DNA of 64,000 nucleotides from CAYQNU01 sp964419055. GTDB taxonomy: Bacteria > Bacteroidota > Bacteroidia > Flavobacteriales_D > Parvicellaceae. Of this stretch, positions 9,358-17,042 are shown one piece after another. The translations under genes and the position numbers were made by a program. Below the pieces are notes generated by a model, which did no database searches, was not told where the DNA came from, and saw only the letters and a list, made by a program, of their open reading frames with translations. The first letter of the stretch is position 1. Each line of letters begins with the position of its first letter. The stretch covers positions 1-64,000 of the forward strand of contig CAYQNU010000004.1 in NCBI GenBank assembly GCA_964419055.1, in the 5' to 3' direction.

Positions 9358-9906
9358 TTATCTTACAATTAAAGGTGTTTCAATGAAATTACTTCTATTT
9401 AGATCTCTGTCATATAACGAAATTCTAAATTTAATGGAATCATTATGATTAGAAATTGGATTGTAAAAAACCGGTTCTAACGTAACATTAATTACTCCTT
9501 TTAAGGTTTTATTCTGACCTGTTGGAGTCAGATTTTTAATTCTGAAAGAAAAATTTACGGTATCGCCTGTTGGAAAATTATTCCCATTTGGATCTATGGT
9601 ACCTTTAACCCAAGCACCATTCATTTTTTCATAGTATTCTAAGTACAGATTGTAATGATAAAAACTACCCGCATCAAATGGTGGTTCCAAATTAGTAGGG
9701 TCAATACCAATATCACCATTCCCATCTACAAAATCAATGCTCAAAATGGCTGAATCTCCTTTAATCACAAAATCTTTGTAGCTAATGGATGGTTCATCTG
9801 GATATACAGTTGGTTTAAAACACGATGACAGTAATATCAATGAACACAAAGCTCCATTAATGAAAAAGTATCGTAATTTTGCAGAATTAAAAGGTTTATT
9901 TTCCAT
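9358..9906 (-). CDS. Hypothetical lipoprotein, beta-rich
   Basis: 182-aa probable lipoprotein of unknown function. The hydrophobic leader ends in LLSSC at about residue 29, a good lipobox. The rest is predicted beta-rich: an Asp/Asn-rich loop (DFVDGNGDIG) that looks like a calcium-binding turn is followed by a Ig or fibronectin-like pattern of alternating strands. It is the first gene of the run toward the GWxTD gene. Only 21 bases separate its ATG from the divergent LuxE-like gene, so the promoters of the two must overlap coding sequence. Confidence 0.75.
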   Translation of the reverse strand: MENKPFNSAKLRYFFINGALCSLILLSSCFKPTVYPDEPSISYKDFVIKGDSAILSIDFVDGNGDIGIDPTNLEPPFDAGSFYHYNLYLEYYEKMNGAWVKGTIDPNGNNFPTGDTVNFSFRIKNLTPTGQNKTLKGVINVTLEPVFYNPISNHNDSIKFRISLYDRDLNRSNFIETPLIVR

Positions 9907-9927
9907 AAGGTAAAATTATAAAAAAAA

Positions 9928-10929
9928 TTGAAATTAATTGATAATATAACTCGTGAACAATTATTCTCTATTCAAACAGATAGTGAATTTAACGAAATTG
10001 CGTTAAAAATATTTCATTTTCAATATAAAAACTGCATAGTTTACAGAGAATTTTGCCAACATATTAAATGCAATACCTCTTCCATAAGTAATTATGATGA
10101 AATACCTTTTTTGCCCATTCAATTTTTTAAATCCAAAAAGGTAATTTCATCTGATCGGCCTGAACGAATCATTTTTAAAAGTAGTGGCACCATGGCTTCT
10201 GGTAGAAGCAATCACTATGTAATTGATCTTGAACTCTACGAAAACGCTTTCATTGAAGGATTTCGAAAATTATATGGAAATCCATCTGAATTTACTTTTT
10301 TGGCTTTACTTCCTTCCTATCAAGAACAAGGTGAATCTTCATTGGTATATATGGTGGATAAGTTGATTTCTCTTTCTAAAGATACTCGAAGTGGCTTCTA
10401 TCTCAATCAAAATGATTTATTGGCAGAACATTTAAAAATTTTAAATACAGAAAATAAACCGACTGTTTTGTTTGGAGTAAGTTATGCATTACTCGATTTA
10501 ATAGAAGAATTTCAAACGCTTTCGTTACCTAACCTGATCATAATGGAAACAGGAGGAATGAAAGGTCGCAGAAAAGAGTTACCCAAAGAGGAGTTACATC
10601 AAACTCTAATGAGTGTTTTGAAAACGTCCTCGATCCATAGCGAATATGGAATGACTGAATTATTGAGTCAAGGTTATTCAAAAGGCGAGGGAATTTTTAA
10701 TTTCCCCAATTGGATCAAACCATTAATTAGACAAAGCACAGATCCATTAAAAATGGAGACTAAACCCTTAAAAACAGGCGGCATAAACATCATCGATTTA
10801 GCTAATATTTGGAGTTGTAGTTTTATCGCGACACAAGATTTAGGAAAACTTTCAAATTTAGGTCTACAAATTGTAGGTAGATTTGATCATTCAGACACAA
10901 GAGGATGTAATCTTTTGTTAGATTTGTAA
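9928..10929 (+). CDS. LuxE-like acyl-protein synthetase / acyl transferase
   Basis: Member of the ANL-related LuxE/PaaK fold that activates acyl groups as acyl-AMP. Visible motifs are the P-loop-like IIFKSSGTMASGRSN near residue 85 and HSEYGMTELLSQGY near 238, plus a late GRFDHSD motif. The length of 333 aa fits LuxE-type enzymes. The partners LuxC (reductase) and LuxD are absent here, so bioluminescence is not implied; such stand-alone genes occur in many Bacteroidota. The only usable start is a TTG at 9928, as no ATG lies in frame before the conserved region. Confidence 0.8.
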   Translation: MKLIDNITREQLFSIQTDSEFNEIALKIFHFQYKNCIVYREFCQHIKCNTSSISNYDEIPFLPIQFFKSKKVISSDRPERIIFKSSGTMASGRSNHYVIDLELYENAFIEGFRKLYGNPSEFTFLALLPSYQEQGESSLVYMVDKLISLSKDTRSGFYLNQNDLLAEHLKILNTENKPTVLFGVSYALLDLIEEFQTLSLPNLIIMETGGMKGRRKELPKEELHQTLMSVLKTSSIHSEYGMTELLSQGYSKGEGIFNFPNWIKPLIRQSTDPLKMETKPLKTGGINIIDLANIWSCSFIATQDLGKLSNLGLQIVGRFDHSDTRGCNLLLDL

Positions 10930-10946
10930 AATATTTAAAATTACTT

Positions 10947-11495
10947 ATGAAAAAATCAATTTATATCGCCATTTCTATAACCATGTTGGCGTTTTCATTA
11001 ACAGCATTTAATTCATGTACAGAAAAAATACCTTTTACTTCAAAAGTAAAAAAGGACTATAATTTAAAAGATAATCAATTGCGTGAACTTCAATTTCAAT
11101 TGGTAAATGATATTGTATTGACAAAAAGCACCTCCGAAAACACGAGTACATTAGAGAATGGCGAAATTATAGTTTCGGAAAGTAGCAGCCAGGATAAGGT
11201 AATTTTTAAAGCTGGTATTAAAGGAGTTTTTGTAAAGTCAATAGATTCTACAAAAATTGCCATAAGTTTTGAAAAAGACGATGAACATTATTTGACTTTT
11301 GGCGCCAAAAATAATACAGGCATTTATGTCTTAACAGCCGATGAATGGACTCCTCAAGGAAAAGGTAAAATCACCTATGGCGGAGATCTATATATAAGTA
11401 GCCCAGAATCCAATAAGGCCTATGTGACCATTAAACTTAGAAAATCCAATCGAAACATTACCAATCAACGTTTGGCTACTGGAAGAAAAATTTAA
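10947..11495 (+). CDS. Hypothetical lipoprotein
   Basis: 182 aa, with a signal peptide and the lipobox-like AFNSC near residue 24. The remainder is hydrophilic and strand-rich, with serine-rich and glutamate-rich segments, and I recognise no family. It starts 17 bases after the LuxE-like gene and ends 23 bases before the dehydrogenase gene, all on the plus strand, so the three form a likely operon. Confidence 0.75.
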   Translation: MKKSIYIAISITMLAFSLTAFNSCTEKIPFTSKVKKDYNLKDNQLRELQFQLVNDIVLTKSTSENTSTLENGEIIVSESSSQDKVIFKAGIKGVFVKSIDSTKIAISFEKDDEHYLTFGAKNNTGIYVLTADEWTPQGKGKITYGGDLYISSPESNKAYVTIKLRKSNRNITNQRLATGRKI

Positions 11496-11518
11496 TTTTA
11501 TAAAATAGGTTTTCCACC

Positions 11519-12463
11519 ATGAAAGTATTGTTTATTGATGAAGTTCATCCCCTCATAAGTCAAGAGTTTAGTCGTTTAGGCTGGCAATGTGACTTCCAAT
11601 ATTCCACTTCTTCGGAGGAACTTAAACCATTAATGCATCAATATCAAGGTATCATAATTCGCAGTAGATTTCCCTTGAATGAATCTTTTTTAAAAAATGC
11701 TTCCCAACTCAAATTTATTGGTAGACCTGGAGCTGGTTTAGAAAATATCGATTTGGACTATTGTAAAAAAAGTTCGATTGCCGTTTTTCGATCGCCCGAA
11801 GGAAATAGAGACGCGGTAGCAGAACATGCCATGGGTATGATTCTTTCTTTGTTTAACCATCTTAATAGAGCTGACACAGAAGTTCGTAAAGGCATTTGGC
11901 GGAGAGAAGAAAATCGAGGTATTGAATTAAAAGGTAAAACAGTTGGGATTATTGGATATGGATATATGGGAAAAGCCTTCGCACAACGATTGAAAGGGTT
12001 TGACTGTAACGTAATTGCTTATGATAAATACCTAACTGATTATTCTGATGAAAACGCAACTGAAGTAAGTTTAAAGGTATTACAAGAAAAAAGCGATATT
12101 ATCAGTTTGCACACTCCAGAAACATCAGAAACCATTCATTTAATCAATAAAATATTTATCTCTAACTGTAAAAAAAACATCTATTTAATTAATACAGCAA
12201 GAGGAAAATCAGTTTGCACTGAGGATCTTCTTGAAGCCATAGAAAATGGTAAAATAATGGGCGCTTGTTTGGATGTGTTAGAATTTGAAAGTACTTCATT
12301 TGAAAAATTTTCGATAGAAAACCCCATTATAATAAAATTAATAAATTCACAAAAAGTACTGCTCAGCCCACATATTGCTGGGTGGACTCATGAATCACAA
12401 GAAAAAATGGCAACATTCCTTATTAAGAAAATAAGTGATTTTTTTTACAAAAAAACTTGTTGA
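11519..12463 (+). CDS. D-isomer 2-hydroxyacid dehydrogenase (phosphoglycerate-dehydrogenase-like)
   Basis: NAD-dependent dehydrogenase of 314 aa. The Rossmann motif is VGIIGYGYMGKAF (GxGxxG) near residue 145. The catalytic set is visible: Arg in INTARGKSV and His in SPHIAGWT, with the Glu between them. The substrate-binding stretch is GRPGAGLENID. It lacks the C-terminal ACT domain of full SerA, so it could be a short 3-phosphoglycerate dehydrogenase or act on another 2-hydroxyacid. It is the last gene of the LuxE-like operon. Confidence 0.88.
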   Translation: MKVLFIDEVHPLISQEFSRLGWQCDFQYSTSSEELKPLMHQYQGIIIRSRFPLNESFLKNASQLKFIGRPGAGLENIDLDYCKKSSIAVFRSPEGNRDAVAEHAMGMILSLFNHLNRADTEVRKGIWRREENRGIELKGKTVGIIGYGYMGKAFAQRLKGFDCNVIAYDKYLTDYSDENATEVSLKVLQEKSDIISLHTPETSETIHLINKIFISNCKKNIYLINTARGKSVCTEDLLEAIENGKIMGACLDVLEFESTSFEKFSIENPIIIKLINSQKVLLSPHIAGWTHESQEKMATFLIKKISDFFYKKTC

Positions 12464-12486
12464 GTTTATTTTTTTACTTAATTTAG
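12457..12486 (+). promoter_or_regulatory. Promoter of cysteine-rich lipoprotein gene 1
   Basis: TTG (12457-12459), 19 bases, then TAATTTAG (12479-12486), one base off the TAnnTTTG consensus. The element ends 43 bases before the ATG, the same distance as in the two paralogous genes that follow. Confidence 0.55.
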
Positions 12487-12528
12487 CCCCGAAATTGAAC
12501 TTTATTATAAAATTTAAAAGAACTTAAA

Positions 12529-12795
12529 ATGAAAAAAGTATTATTATCTGTAGCAGTAGCTACAACTTTTGCTTTCACTTCTTGTGGAGGTGTTTCTATT
12601 TGTGATTGTGTAAAAGCTTTTGACGAAATGAGCAAAGAAATTGAAGCTGCTGGTGGTGATGAAGCTAAAATTAAAGCTGTTGAAGAAAAATACAAATCTC
12701 AAGAAGAAGCTTGTAAAAAATTAGGAGAAGATGCTGAAAAAGCAGGTGAAGAAGAGCAAAAGAAAATGATGGAAGAAGCTGCTAATTGCAAATAA
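12529..12795 (+). CDS. Small cysteine-rich lipoprotein, paralog 1 of 3
   Basis: 88-aa predicted lipoprotein: MKKVLLSVAV leader, lipobox FTSC with C19. The mature part starts with a C-D-C motif (C25, C27), then an Ala/Glu/Lys-rich helical stretch and two further cysteines, in EEACKK and close to the C-terminus (NCK). The CxC-C-C pattern is kept in the two following paralogs. The cysteines could form disulfides or bind a metal; no family is recognised. It has its own promoter and terminator, so it is a monocistronic unit. The acidic helical sequence suggests a small periplasmic protein made in quantity. Confidence 0.85.
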   Translation: MKKVLLSVAVATTFAFTSCGGVSICDCVKAFDEMSKEIEAAGGDEAKIKAVEEKYKSQEEACKKLGEDAEKAGEEEQKKMMEEAANCK

Positions 12796-12812
12796 TCTTT
12801 ATCAATTCGCAC

Positions 12813-12847
12813 AAAAAGGAAGCTTATTTAGCTTCCTTTTTTTTTGC
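12813..12847 (+). terminator. Rho-independent terminator after lipoprotein gene 1
   Basis: AAAAGGAAGC (12814-12823) pairs with GCTTCCTTTT (12831-12840), loop TTATTTA, followed by more T. Confidence 0.9.
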
Positions 12848-12876
12848 CAAAAATATTTTAGTATTAAATTATTTAC

Positions 12877-12884
12877 TACTTTAG
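12877..12884 (+). promoter_or_regulatory. -7 element of cysteine-rich lipoprotein gene 2
   Basis: TACTTTAG, one base off TAnnTTTG, ends 43 bases before the ATG, the same spacing as in gene 1. The -33 TTG is not at an optimal distance. Confidence 0.45.
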
Positions 12885-12926
12885 TACACAATTAAAATAA
12901 AAATCAAAATTTTTAAAAAAAGTAAC

Positions 12927-13187
12927 ATGAAAAAAGTATTATTATCAGCTGTAGTTTTGGCTTCTTTAAGTTTCACCTCTTGTGGTGGTGTAACCGTTTG
13001 TGATTGCGCAAAAACACTTCCTGAAGCTATGATGAAAGATTATGAAGCTGCAGCAGGAGACGAAGCTAAAATAAAAGAAGTTGAAAAAAAATATGAGCCA
13101 CAATTTGAGGCTTGTAAAAAATTAGAAGAAGGTAAAACTCCAGAAGAATTAAAAGCAATGATGGATGAAGTTGCAAATTGCAAATAA
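12927..13187 (+). CDS. Small cysteine-rich lipoprotein, paralog 2 of 3
   Basis: 86 aa; leader MKKVLLSAVV, lipobox FTSC with C19, CDC at 25-27, then helical GDEAKIKEVEKKYEPQ, Cys in FEACKK and terminal NCK. It shares long identical stretches with paralog 1 (GDEAKIK, VEKKY), pointing to a recent tandem duplication. It is monocistronic, with a terminator directly behind. Function unknown. Confidence 0.85.
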   Translation: MKKVLLSAVVLASLSFTSCGGVTVCDCAKTLPEAMMKDYEAAAGDEAKIKEVEKKYEPQFEACKKLEEGKTPEELKAMMDEVANCK

Positions 13188-13205
13188 TTTCTCATCTTTT
13201 CAATA

Positions 13206-13238
13206 TTAAAAGGAAACCCAAAAGTTTCCTTTTTTTTT
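13206..13238 (+). terminator. Rho-independent terminator after lipoprotein gene 2
   Basis: AAAAGGAAAC (13208-13217) pairs with GTTTCCTTTT (13224-13233), six-base loop, long T run. Confidence 0.9.
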
Positions 13239-13246
13239 AATTTCAT

Positions 13247-13275
13247 TTGTTATTTAAAACAAATGTTTAATTTAG
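13247..13275 (+). promoter_or_regulatory. Promoter of cysteine-rich lipoprotein gene 3
   Basis: TTG (13247-13249), 18 bases, TAATTTAG (13268-13275). The element ends 44 bases before the ATG and is identical in sequence to that of gene 1. Confidence 0.55.
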
Positions 13276-13318
13276 TCGCTTGATTTAACAATTTTTAAAT
13301 TTAAACAAAACAACTAAT

Positions 13319-13546
13319 ATGAAAAAAGTATTATTATCATTAAGCGTTTTTGCTTCATTAGCAATGATGTCTTGTGGCGGTGGTCCAGCTTTATGTGACT
13401 GTGTTAACATTAAAGATGATGCAGACGAAAAAATGAAAACAGCTTGTGAAACTATGGAAACAGAGTGGAAAGCTAAATATGAAAAAGCTGACGAAGAAGC
13501 TAAGAAAAAATTGGAAGAAGAAATTATGGCTTGTCAGCCAAAATAA
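13319..13546 (+). CDS. Small cysteine-rich lipoprotein, paralog 3 of 3
   Basis: 75 aa, the shortest and most diverged copy. The leader MKKVLLSLSV and lipobox MMSC (C19) are the same type. CDC lies at 26-28, followed by cysteines in KTACETM and MACQPK, with a Lys/Glu-rich helix between them. It is monocistronic. Its terminator lies inside the 3' end of the convergent yidD gene. Function unknown. Confidence 0.83.
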   Translation: MKKVLLSLSVFASLAMMSCGGGPALCDCVNIKDDADEKMKTACETMETEWKAKYEKADEEAKKKLEEEIMACQPK

Positions 13547-13556
13547 TTTTTCAATA

Positions 13557-13805
13557 TTATTTAGAAGAAGGAGAATGGGTACATTCTCCTTTTTTTTTGA
13601 CCGGATCATAACCAGACGTTCCCCAAGGGTGGCATTTTAATAAACGCTTAGTTCCATAATACAACCCCTTTAGCACACCCCATTCTTTAATGGACTCAAT
13701 GGTATAAGTGCTACATGTAGGCTCGTGTCGGCAACTACCTGGAAACAACGGTGATATAGTATATTGATATACCCTTATGGGAAATATAAAAATCCTTTTG
13801 AACAT
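13557..13805 (-). CDS. yidD: Membrane protein insertion efficiency factor YidD
   Basis: Small amphipathic inner-membrane protein that assists YidC-dependent insertion. Family hallmarks are IRVYQYTISPLFPGSCRHEPTC, here split as YQYTISPLFPG and SCRHEPTCSTY, then LLKCHPWGTSGYDPV, all typical of YidD. I start at the ATG at 13805 rather than the TTG at 13817, which would overlap the M3 peptidase stop; with the ATG the two genes are directly adjacent. The final residues (about GECTHSPSSK) are encoded by the hairpin that terminates the convergent lipoprotein gene, so the tail is probably shaped by that signal. Confidence 0.93.
   Translation of the reverse strand: MFKRIFIFPIRVYQYTISPLFPGSCRHEPTCSTYTIESIKEWGVLKGLYYGTKRLLKCHPWGTSGYDPVKKKGECTHSPSSK
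13566..13600 (+). terminator. Terminator of lipoprotein gene 3, inside yidD
   Basis: AAGGAGAATG (13568-13577) pairs with CATTCTCCTT (13582-13591), four-base loop GGTA, then a T run to 13598. On the other strand the same bases encode the last residues of YidD. The A run before the stem is too short to make it a strong terminator for the minus strand. Confidence 0.88.
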
Positions 13806-13809
13806 TAAA

Positions 13810-15861
13810 CTAATCAATTAACCCACATTTTTTTAGTAATGCTTTTGAGGAAGGTTGTTTACCTCTAAATTGAATATACAATTGCATAGGGTGTTCTCTA
13901 CCGCCTTTACTTAAAATTTCTTCACGCAATTTTTGTCCTATAGACGGGTTAAATATACCTTTTTCTTGAAATAATTCAAATGCATCTGCTTCTAAAACTT
14001 CTGCCCATTTGTAACTGTAATATCCTGCCGAATAACCTCCACTAAAAATATGGGAGAAGGAAGTTGAAGTATTGGTTTCTTTCCAAGGTTCAAATAACGT
14101 GCATTCTGCAGTAGCCTCATTTTCAAAATCAGAAACCGAGGTTTTATTAACTTTTTCTATATCGTTTTTGGTTAAATTATGCCATGCCATATCCAATTTA
14201 CCTAAACTTACCTGTCGAACAGTTTGATATGCGGATAAAAAATTAGAGCTGTCTTTAATTTTTTGAATGAGTTCAAAAGGTATCGACTCGTTGGTTTGGT
14301 AATGTTTTGCAAAGAGATCTAAAGATTCCTTTTCATAACACCAATTTTCCATTAATTGAGAGGGTAATTCTACAAAATCCCAAAACACATTCGTTCCGCT
14401 TAAGCTTTCATAATATCCGTTGGCAAAAATGCCGTGTAAAGCATGTCCAAATTCATGAAATAAGGTAGTTACTTCATTGAAAGTTAATAAAGACGGCTTT
14501 GTGGTTGTTGGTTTCGTAAAATTGCATACTATAGCAACATGTGGACGTTGGTTTACACCATCATAGGTGTTTTGATCTCTAAATGAGGTCATCCAAGCAC
14601 CGCCTCTTTTGGAAGCACGTGGGTAAAAATCTGCATAAAAAAGAGCCAAGTGCGTTCCATCTTGGTCTAGTACTTCGAAAGTACGTACTTCTTCATGATA
14701 TTTTTGAATATCAAAACGTTCTTTAAATTCAATATTAAATAACTTTTTGGCTGTTATAAAGGCTCCTTCCAATACTTTTTCTAGTTGAAAATAAGGCTTT
14801 AAAACCTCATCATCAATATCAAATTTTTCTTTTTTAAGTTTTTCAGAATAATAGGAGAAATCCCATCGTTCTAACGTATCTAATCCATCAACTCTTTTCG
14901 CATAGGCTTCTATTTCTGCCATTTCTTGTTGTGCCTTGGGTAACCCATGTTCTAACAATTCTGTCCAAAGTTGATAAACGTAGTTAGTGTCTTTCGCCAT
15001 TCGCTCTTCCAGTGTATATGCGGCATGAGATTCATACCCCAACAATTGAGCTCTTTGAAGTCGGTTTTCAACAATCGATTTGATAAGTGATTCGTTATTG
15101 TTTTCATTTGACTGGAAACCCTTTGAGCCAAAAGCTATAAACATTTTTTTTCGTAATGCTCTATTGCCACTATATTGCATAAAAGGGATGTATGATGGGT
15201 AATCTAAGGTAAATAAATATCCTTTTTCATATCCTTTTTGTTGAGCAGCCATTTTTGAAGCTTCAATCAAACCATCCGGTAAACCAATCAACTCATGGTC
15301 ATCAGTAAGTAACATTTCAAACGCATTATTATCGCTTAAAACGTGTTCTCCAAATGTTAGGGTAAGCTTTGATAATGTAGTGTTAATCTCTTTTAACTTA
15401 ATTTTATCGTGATCATTTAATTTCGCTCCATTGCGAATAAATCCTTTGATTGTTTTTTCTGCTAAATATAATTGTTCTGCGTTTAACGTAGTTTTTTTGG
15501 CTGATTCATAAGCCAATTGCACTTTATTAAACAATTGCTCATCCATCATTATTTCATTAGAGTATGCTGTTATCTTTGGAGAAATTTCTTGTGCCAAAGC
15601 CTGCATTTCATCAGAGGTGTGAGCACTATTCATATTGAAGAAAACCGATGAAACGGTTCCCAACAATCTTCCCGCTTTCTCCAACGCTTCTATTGTATTA
15701 AAAAAATCAGGTGCTTCATTTAAATTTTTAATGCTCTCTACCTCTTCTTTTGCCAGTTCTATTGCTTTTTCTATTGCAGGTAAATAATGCGCCAAGTCAA
15801 TTTCGTTAAAAGGAACGGATTGAAAAACTGTATTAAATGGTGAAAAAAAAGGATTGCTCAT
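13810..15861 (-). CDS. M3-family oligopeptidase (oligopeptidase A / Dcp-like)
   Basis: Zinc metallopeptidase of 683 aa that degrades short peptides in the cytoplasm or periplasm. The active site HExxH is HEFGHALHG, inside TLFHEFGHALHGIFANG near residue 470, with the downstream Glu in ELPSQLMENW. No signal peptide is seen, so a cytoplasmic place is likely. Length and C-terminal domain match PrlC/OpdA and Dcp; I cannot decide between them. yidD follows directly and is likely cotranscribed. Confidence 0.94.
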   Translation of the reverse strand: MSNPFFSPFNTVFQSVPFNEIDLAHYLPAIEKAIELAKEEVESIKNLNEAPDFFNTIEALEKAGRLLGTVSSVFFNMNSAHTSDEMQALAQEISPKITAYSNEIMMDEQLFNKVQLAYESAKKTTLNAEQLYLAEKTIKGFIRNGAKLNDHDKIKLKEINTTLSKLTLTFGEHVLSDNNAFEMLLTDDHELIGLPDGLIEASKMAAQQKGYEKGYLFTLDYPSYIPFMQYSGNRALRKKMFIAFGSKGFQSNENNNESLIKSIVENRLQRAQLLGYESHAAYTLEERMAKDTNYVYQLWTELLEHGLPKAQQEMAEIEAYAKRVDGLDTLERWDFSYYSEKLKKEKFDIDDEVLKPYFQLEKVLEGAFITAKKLFNIEFKERFDIQKYHEEVRTFEVLDQDGTHLALFYADFYPRASKRGGAWMTSFRDQNTYDGVNQRPHVAIVCNFTKPTTTKPSLLTFNEVTTLFHEFGHALHGIFANGYYESLSGTNVFWDFVELPSQLMENWCYEKESLDLFAKHYQTNESIPFELIQKIKDSSNFLSAYQTVRQVSLGKLDMAWHNLTKNDIEKVNKTSVSDFENEATAECTLFEPWKETNTSTSFSHIFSGGYSAGYYSYKWAEVLEADAFELFQEKGIFNPSIGQKLREEILSKGGREHPMQLYIQFRGKQPSSKALLKKCGLID

Positions 15862-15934
15862 AGTAAAATAGAGATTATGATATTATTTTATAAAATTATT
15901 CAAAATTGAAGACAAAAACGGCTTTTTGATTCAA

Positions 15935-15968
15935 AAAAAAAGCCTTACAACTAAATGCAAGGCTTTTA
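15935..15968 (-). terminator. Terminator of the DUF6089 gene
   Basis: AAAGCCTT (15939-15946) pairs with AAGGCTTT (15959-15966); the A run on the plus strand (15933-15940) is the T run of the minus-strand transcript. Confidence 0.85.
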
Positions 15969-15985
15969 CTAAATTATAAGGCAAA

Positions 15986-16894
15986 TTAGAATTTCGCTCT
16001 AACTTTTCTTGCTTGGTATTTTTTACCTGATGACCAACCGTAATTTTGTTTGTAGAAGTTACTCTTTCCTCTCAACACATAACCATAAGATAAAGTAGCA
16101 AACAAATAACTATCATTGTGTGTAGGATCACCTCTTTTTTGACCTGTCTGAAAACTCTGCAATAAAACAGGATCAGCATCGGTTAAAGCAGATTGATTAG
16201 CTAATTGTGCTCCTAACGAAGACATTCCAGATGGGTCAGCATAAACTGTACTGATATCATCTAAATAATCAGTAAAGGTTGTCGTCCAATTCATTTCAAA
16301 TCCCATTCTGTGTTTTCTTTTATAGGTAAAAAACACGCCTGCACCAGCTGGAATCCCTAATCCCCATTTACTGTATTGAACACCCTCTGTTTGTAAAGGT
16401 TGCAATTCATACCATTCACTTTGCCCATCAATTCTGCCTTTTGGATTGCTTCTAAAAACAGATAAACCCGTGAATCCATAAATCTTCATATCTACCCAAT
16501 ATCTACCAGAACCTCCTACATCATTCATTTCATAAATGTACAATTCTGTACGTGTTGAAACTTCAAATAAATTATTCTTAAAACGTAAATTTCGCGTATT
16601 TCTACCAATATTCTCAGAGAACTGATCATCTCCTGTTATTTGCCCGAGGGTAATAGAACCCGAAAAAGCGAAATATCCATTCAGCTTGTAACGTGCATAA
16701 GCACTGATTACTGGACGTGTAGCACGAAGTTTCATATCCATAATGAAATTTCTACGAATATCTTCTTTACCACCTATTTCACCAAGGTAGTTTGCAGCAC
16801 CTAACTTTCCTCCAAAATCCCAATTATACTGAGCTTTTGTAGACACCAAAGCACATAGGGATAGCGCTAATAATGAGATTTTTAAACTTTTCAT
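15986..16894 (-). CDS. DUF6089-type outer-membrane protein
   Basis: Predicted outer-membrane beta-barrel protein. A signal peptide (MKSLKISLLALSLCALVSTKAQ, here starting at the second ATG) is followed by the family motif GAANYLGEIGG and by many alternating strands ending in an aromatic residue (AKF). The upstream ATG at 16912 is rejected because a perfect promoter -7 element overlaps it. DUF6089 members occur in Flavobacteriia and some are near cell-envelope genes, but no role is proven. It is monocistronic with its own terminator. Confidence 0.85.
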   Translation of the reverse strand: MKSLKISLLALSLCALVSTKAQYNWDFGGKLGAANYLGEIGGKEDIRRNFIMDMKLRATRPVISAYARYKLNGYFAFSGSITLGQITGDDQFSENIGRNTRNLRFKNNLFEVSTRTELYIYEMNDVGGSGRYWVDMKIYGFTGLSVFRSNPKGRIDGQSEWYELQPLQTEGVQYSKWGLGIPAGAGVFFTYKRKHRMGFEMNWTTTFTDYLDDISTVYADPSGMSSLGAQLANQSALTDADPVLLQSFQTGQKRGDPTHNDSYLFATLSYGYVLRGKSNFYKQNYGWSSGKKYQARKVRAKF

Positions 16895-16899
16895 AAACA

Positions 16900-16929
16900 C
16901 AAAGATAGACATTAATTGAAATTATTCAA
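16900..16929 (-). promoter_or_regulatory. Promoter of the DUF6089 gene
   Basis: Minus strand: TTG (16929-16927), exactly 19 bases, TATCTTTG (16907-16900). It is the best promoter match in the window. The element ends only five bases before the ATG at 16894, so the transcript would have almost no leader. Confidence 0.75.
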
Positions 16930-17042
16930 ACATTCGTTTCAATTTTTTACCTTTTCATAGGGTCTTGTTGAGAAATTTTATTTTGTTTCATCCTTTTAGC
17001 TTACAAAATATCGTATTTTCGTGATGAAAATAACAAGAAAAG

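Noticed and set aside
9928..10929. Bioluminescence operon based on LuxE similarity
   Set aside because: No luxA, luxB, luxC or luxD genes are in the window.
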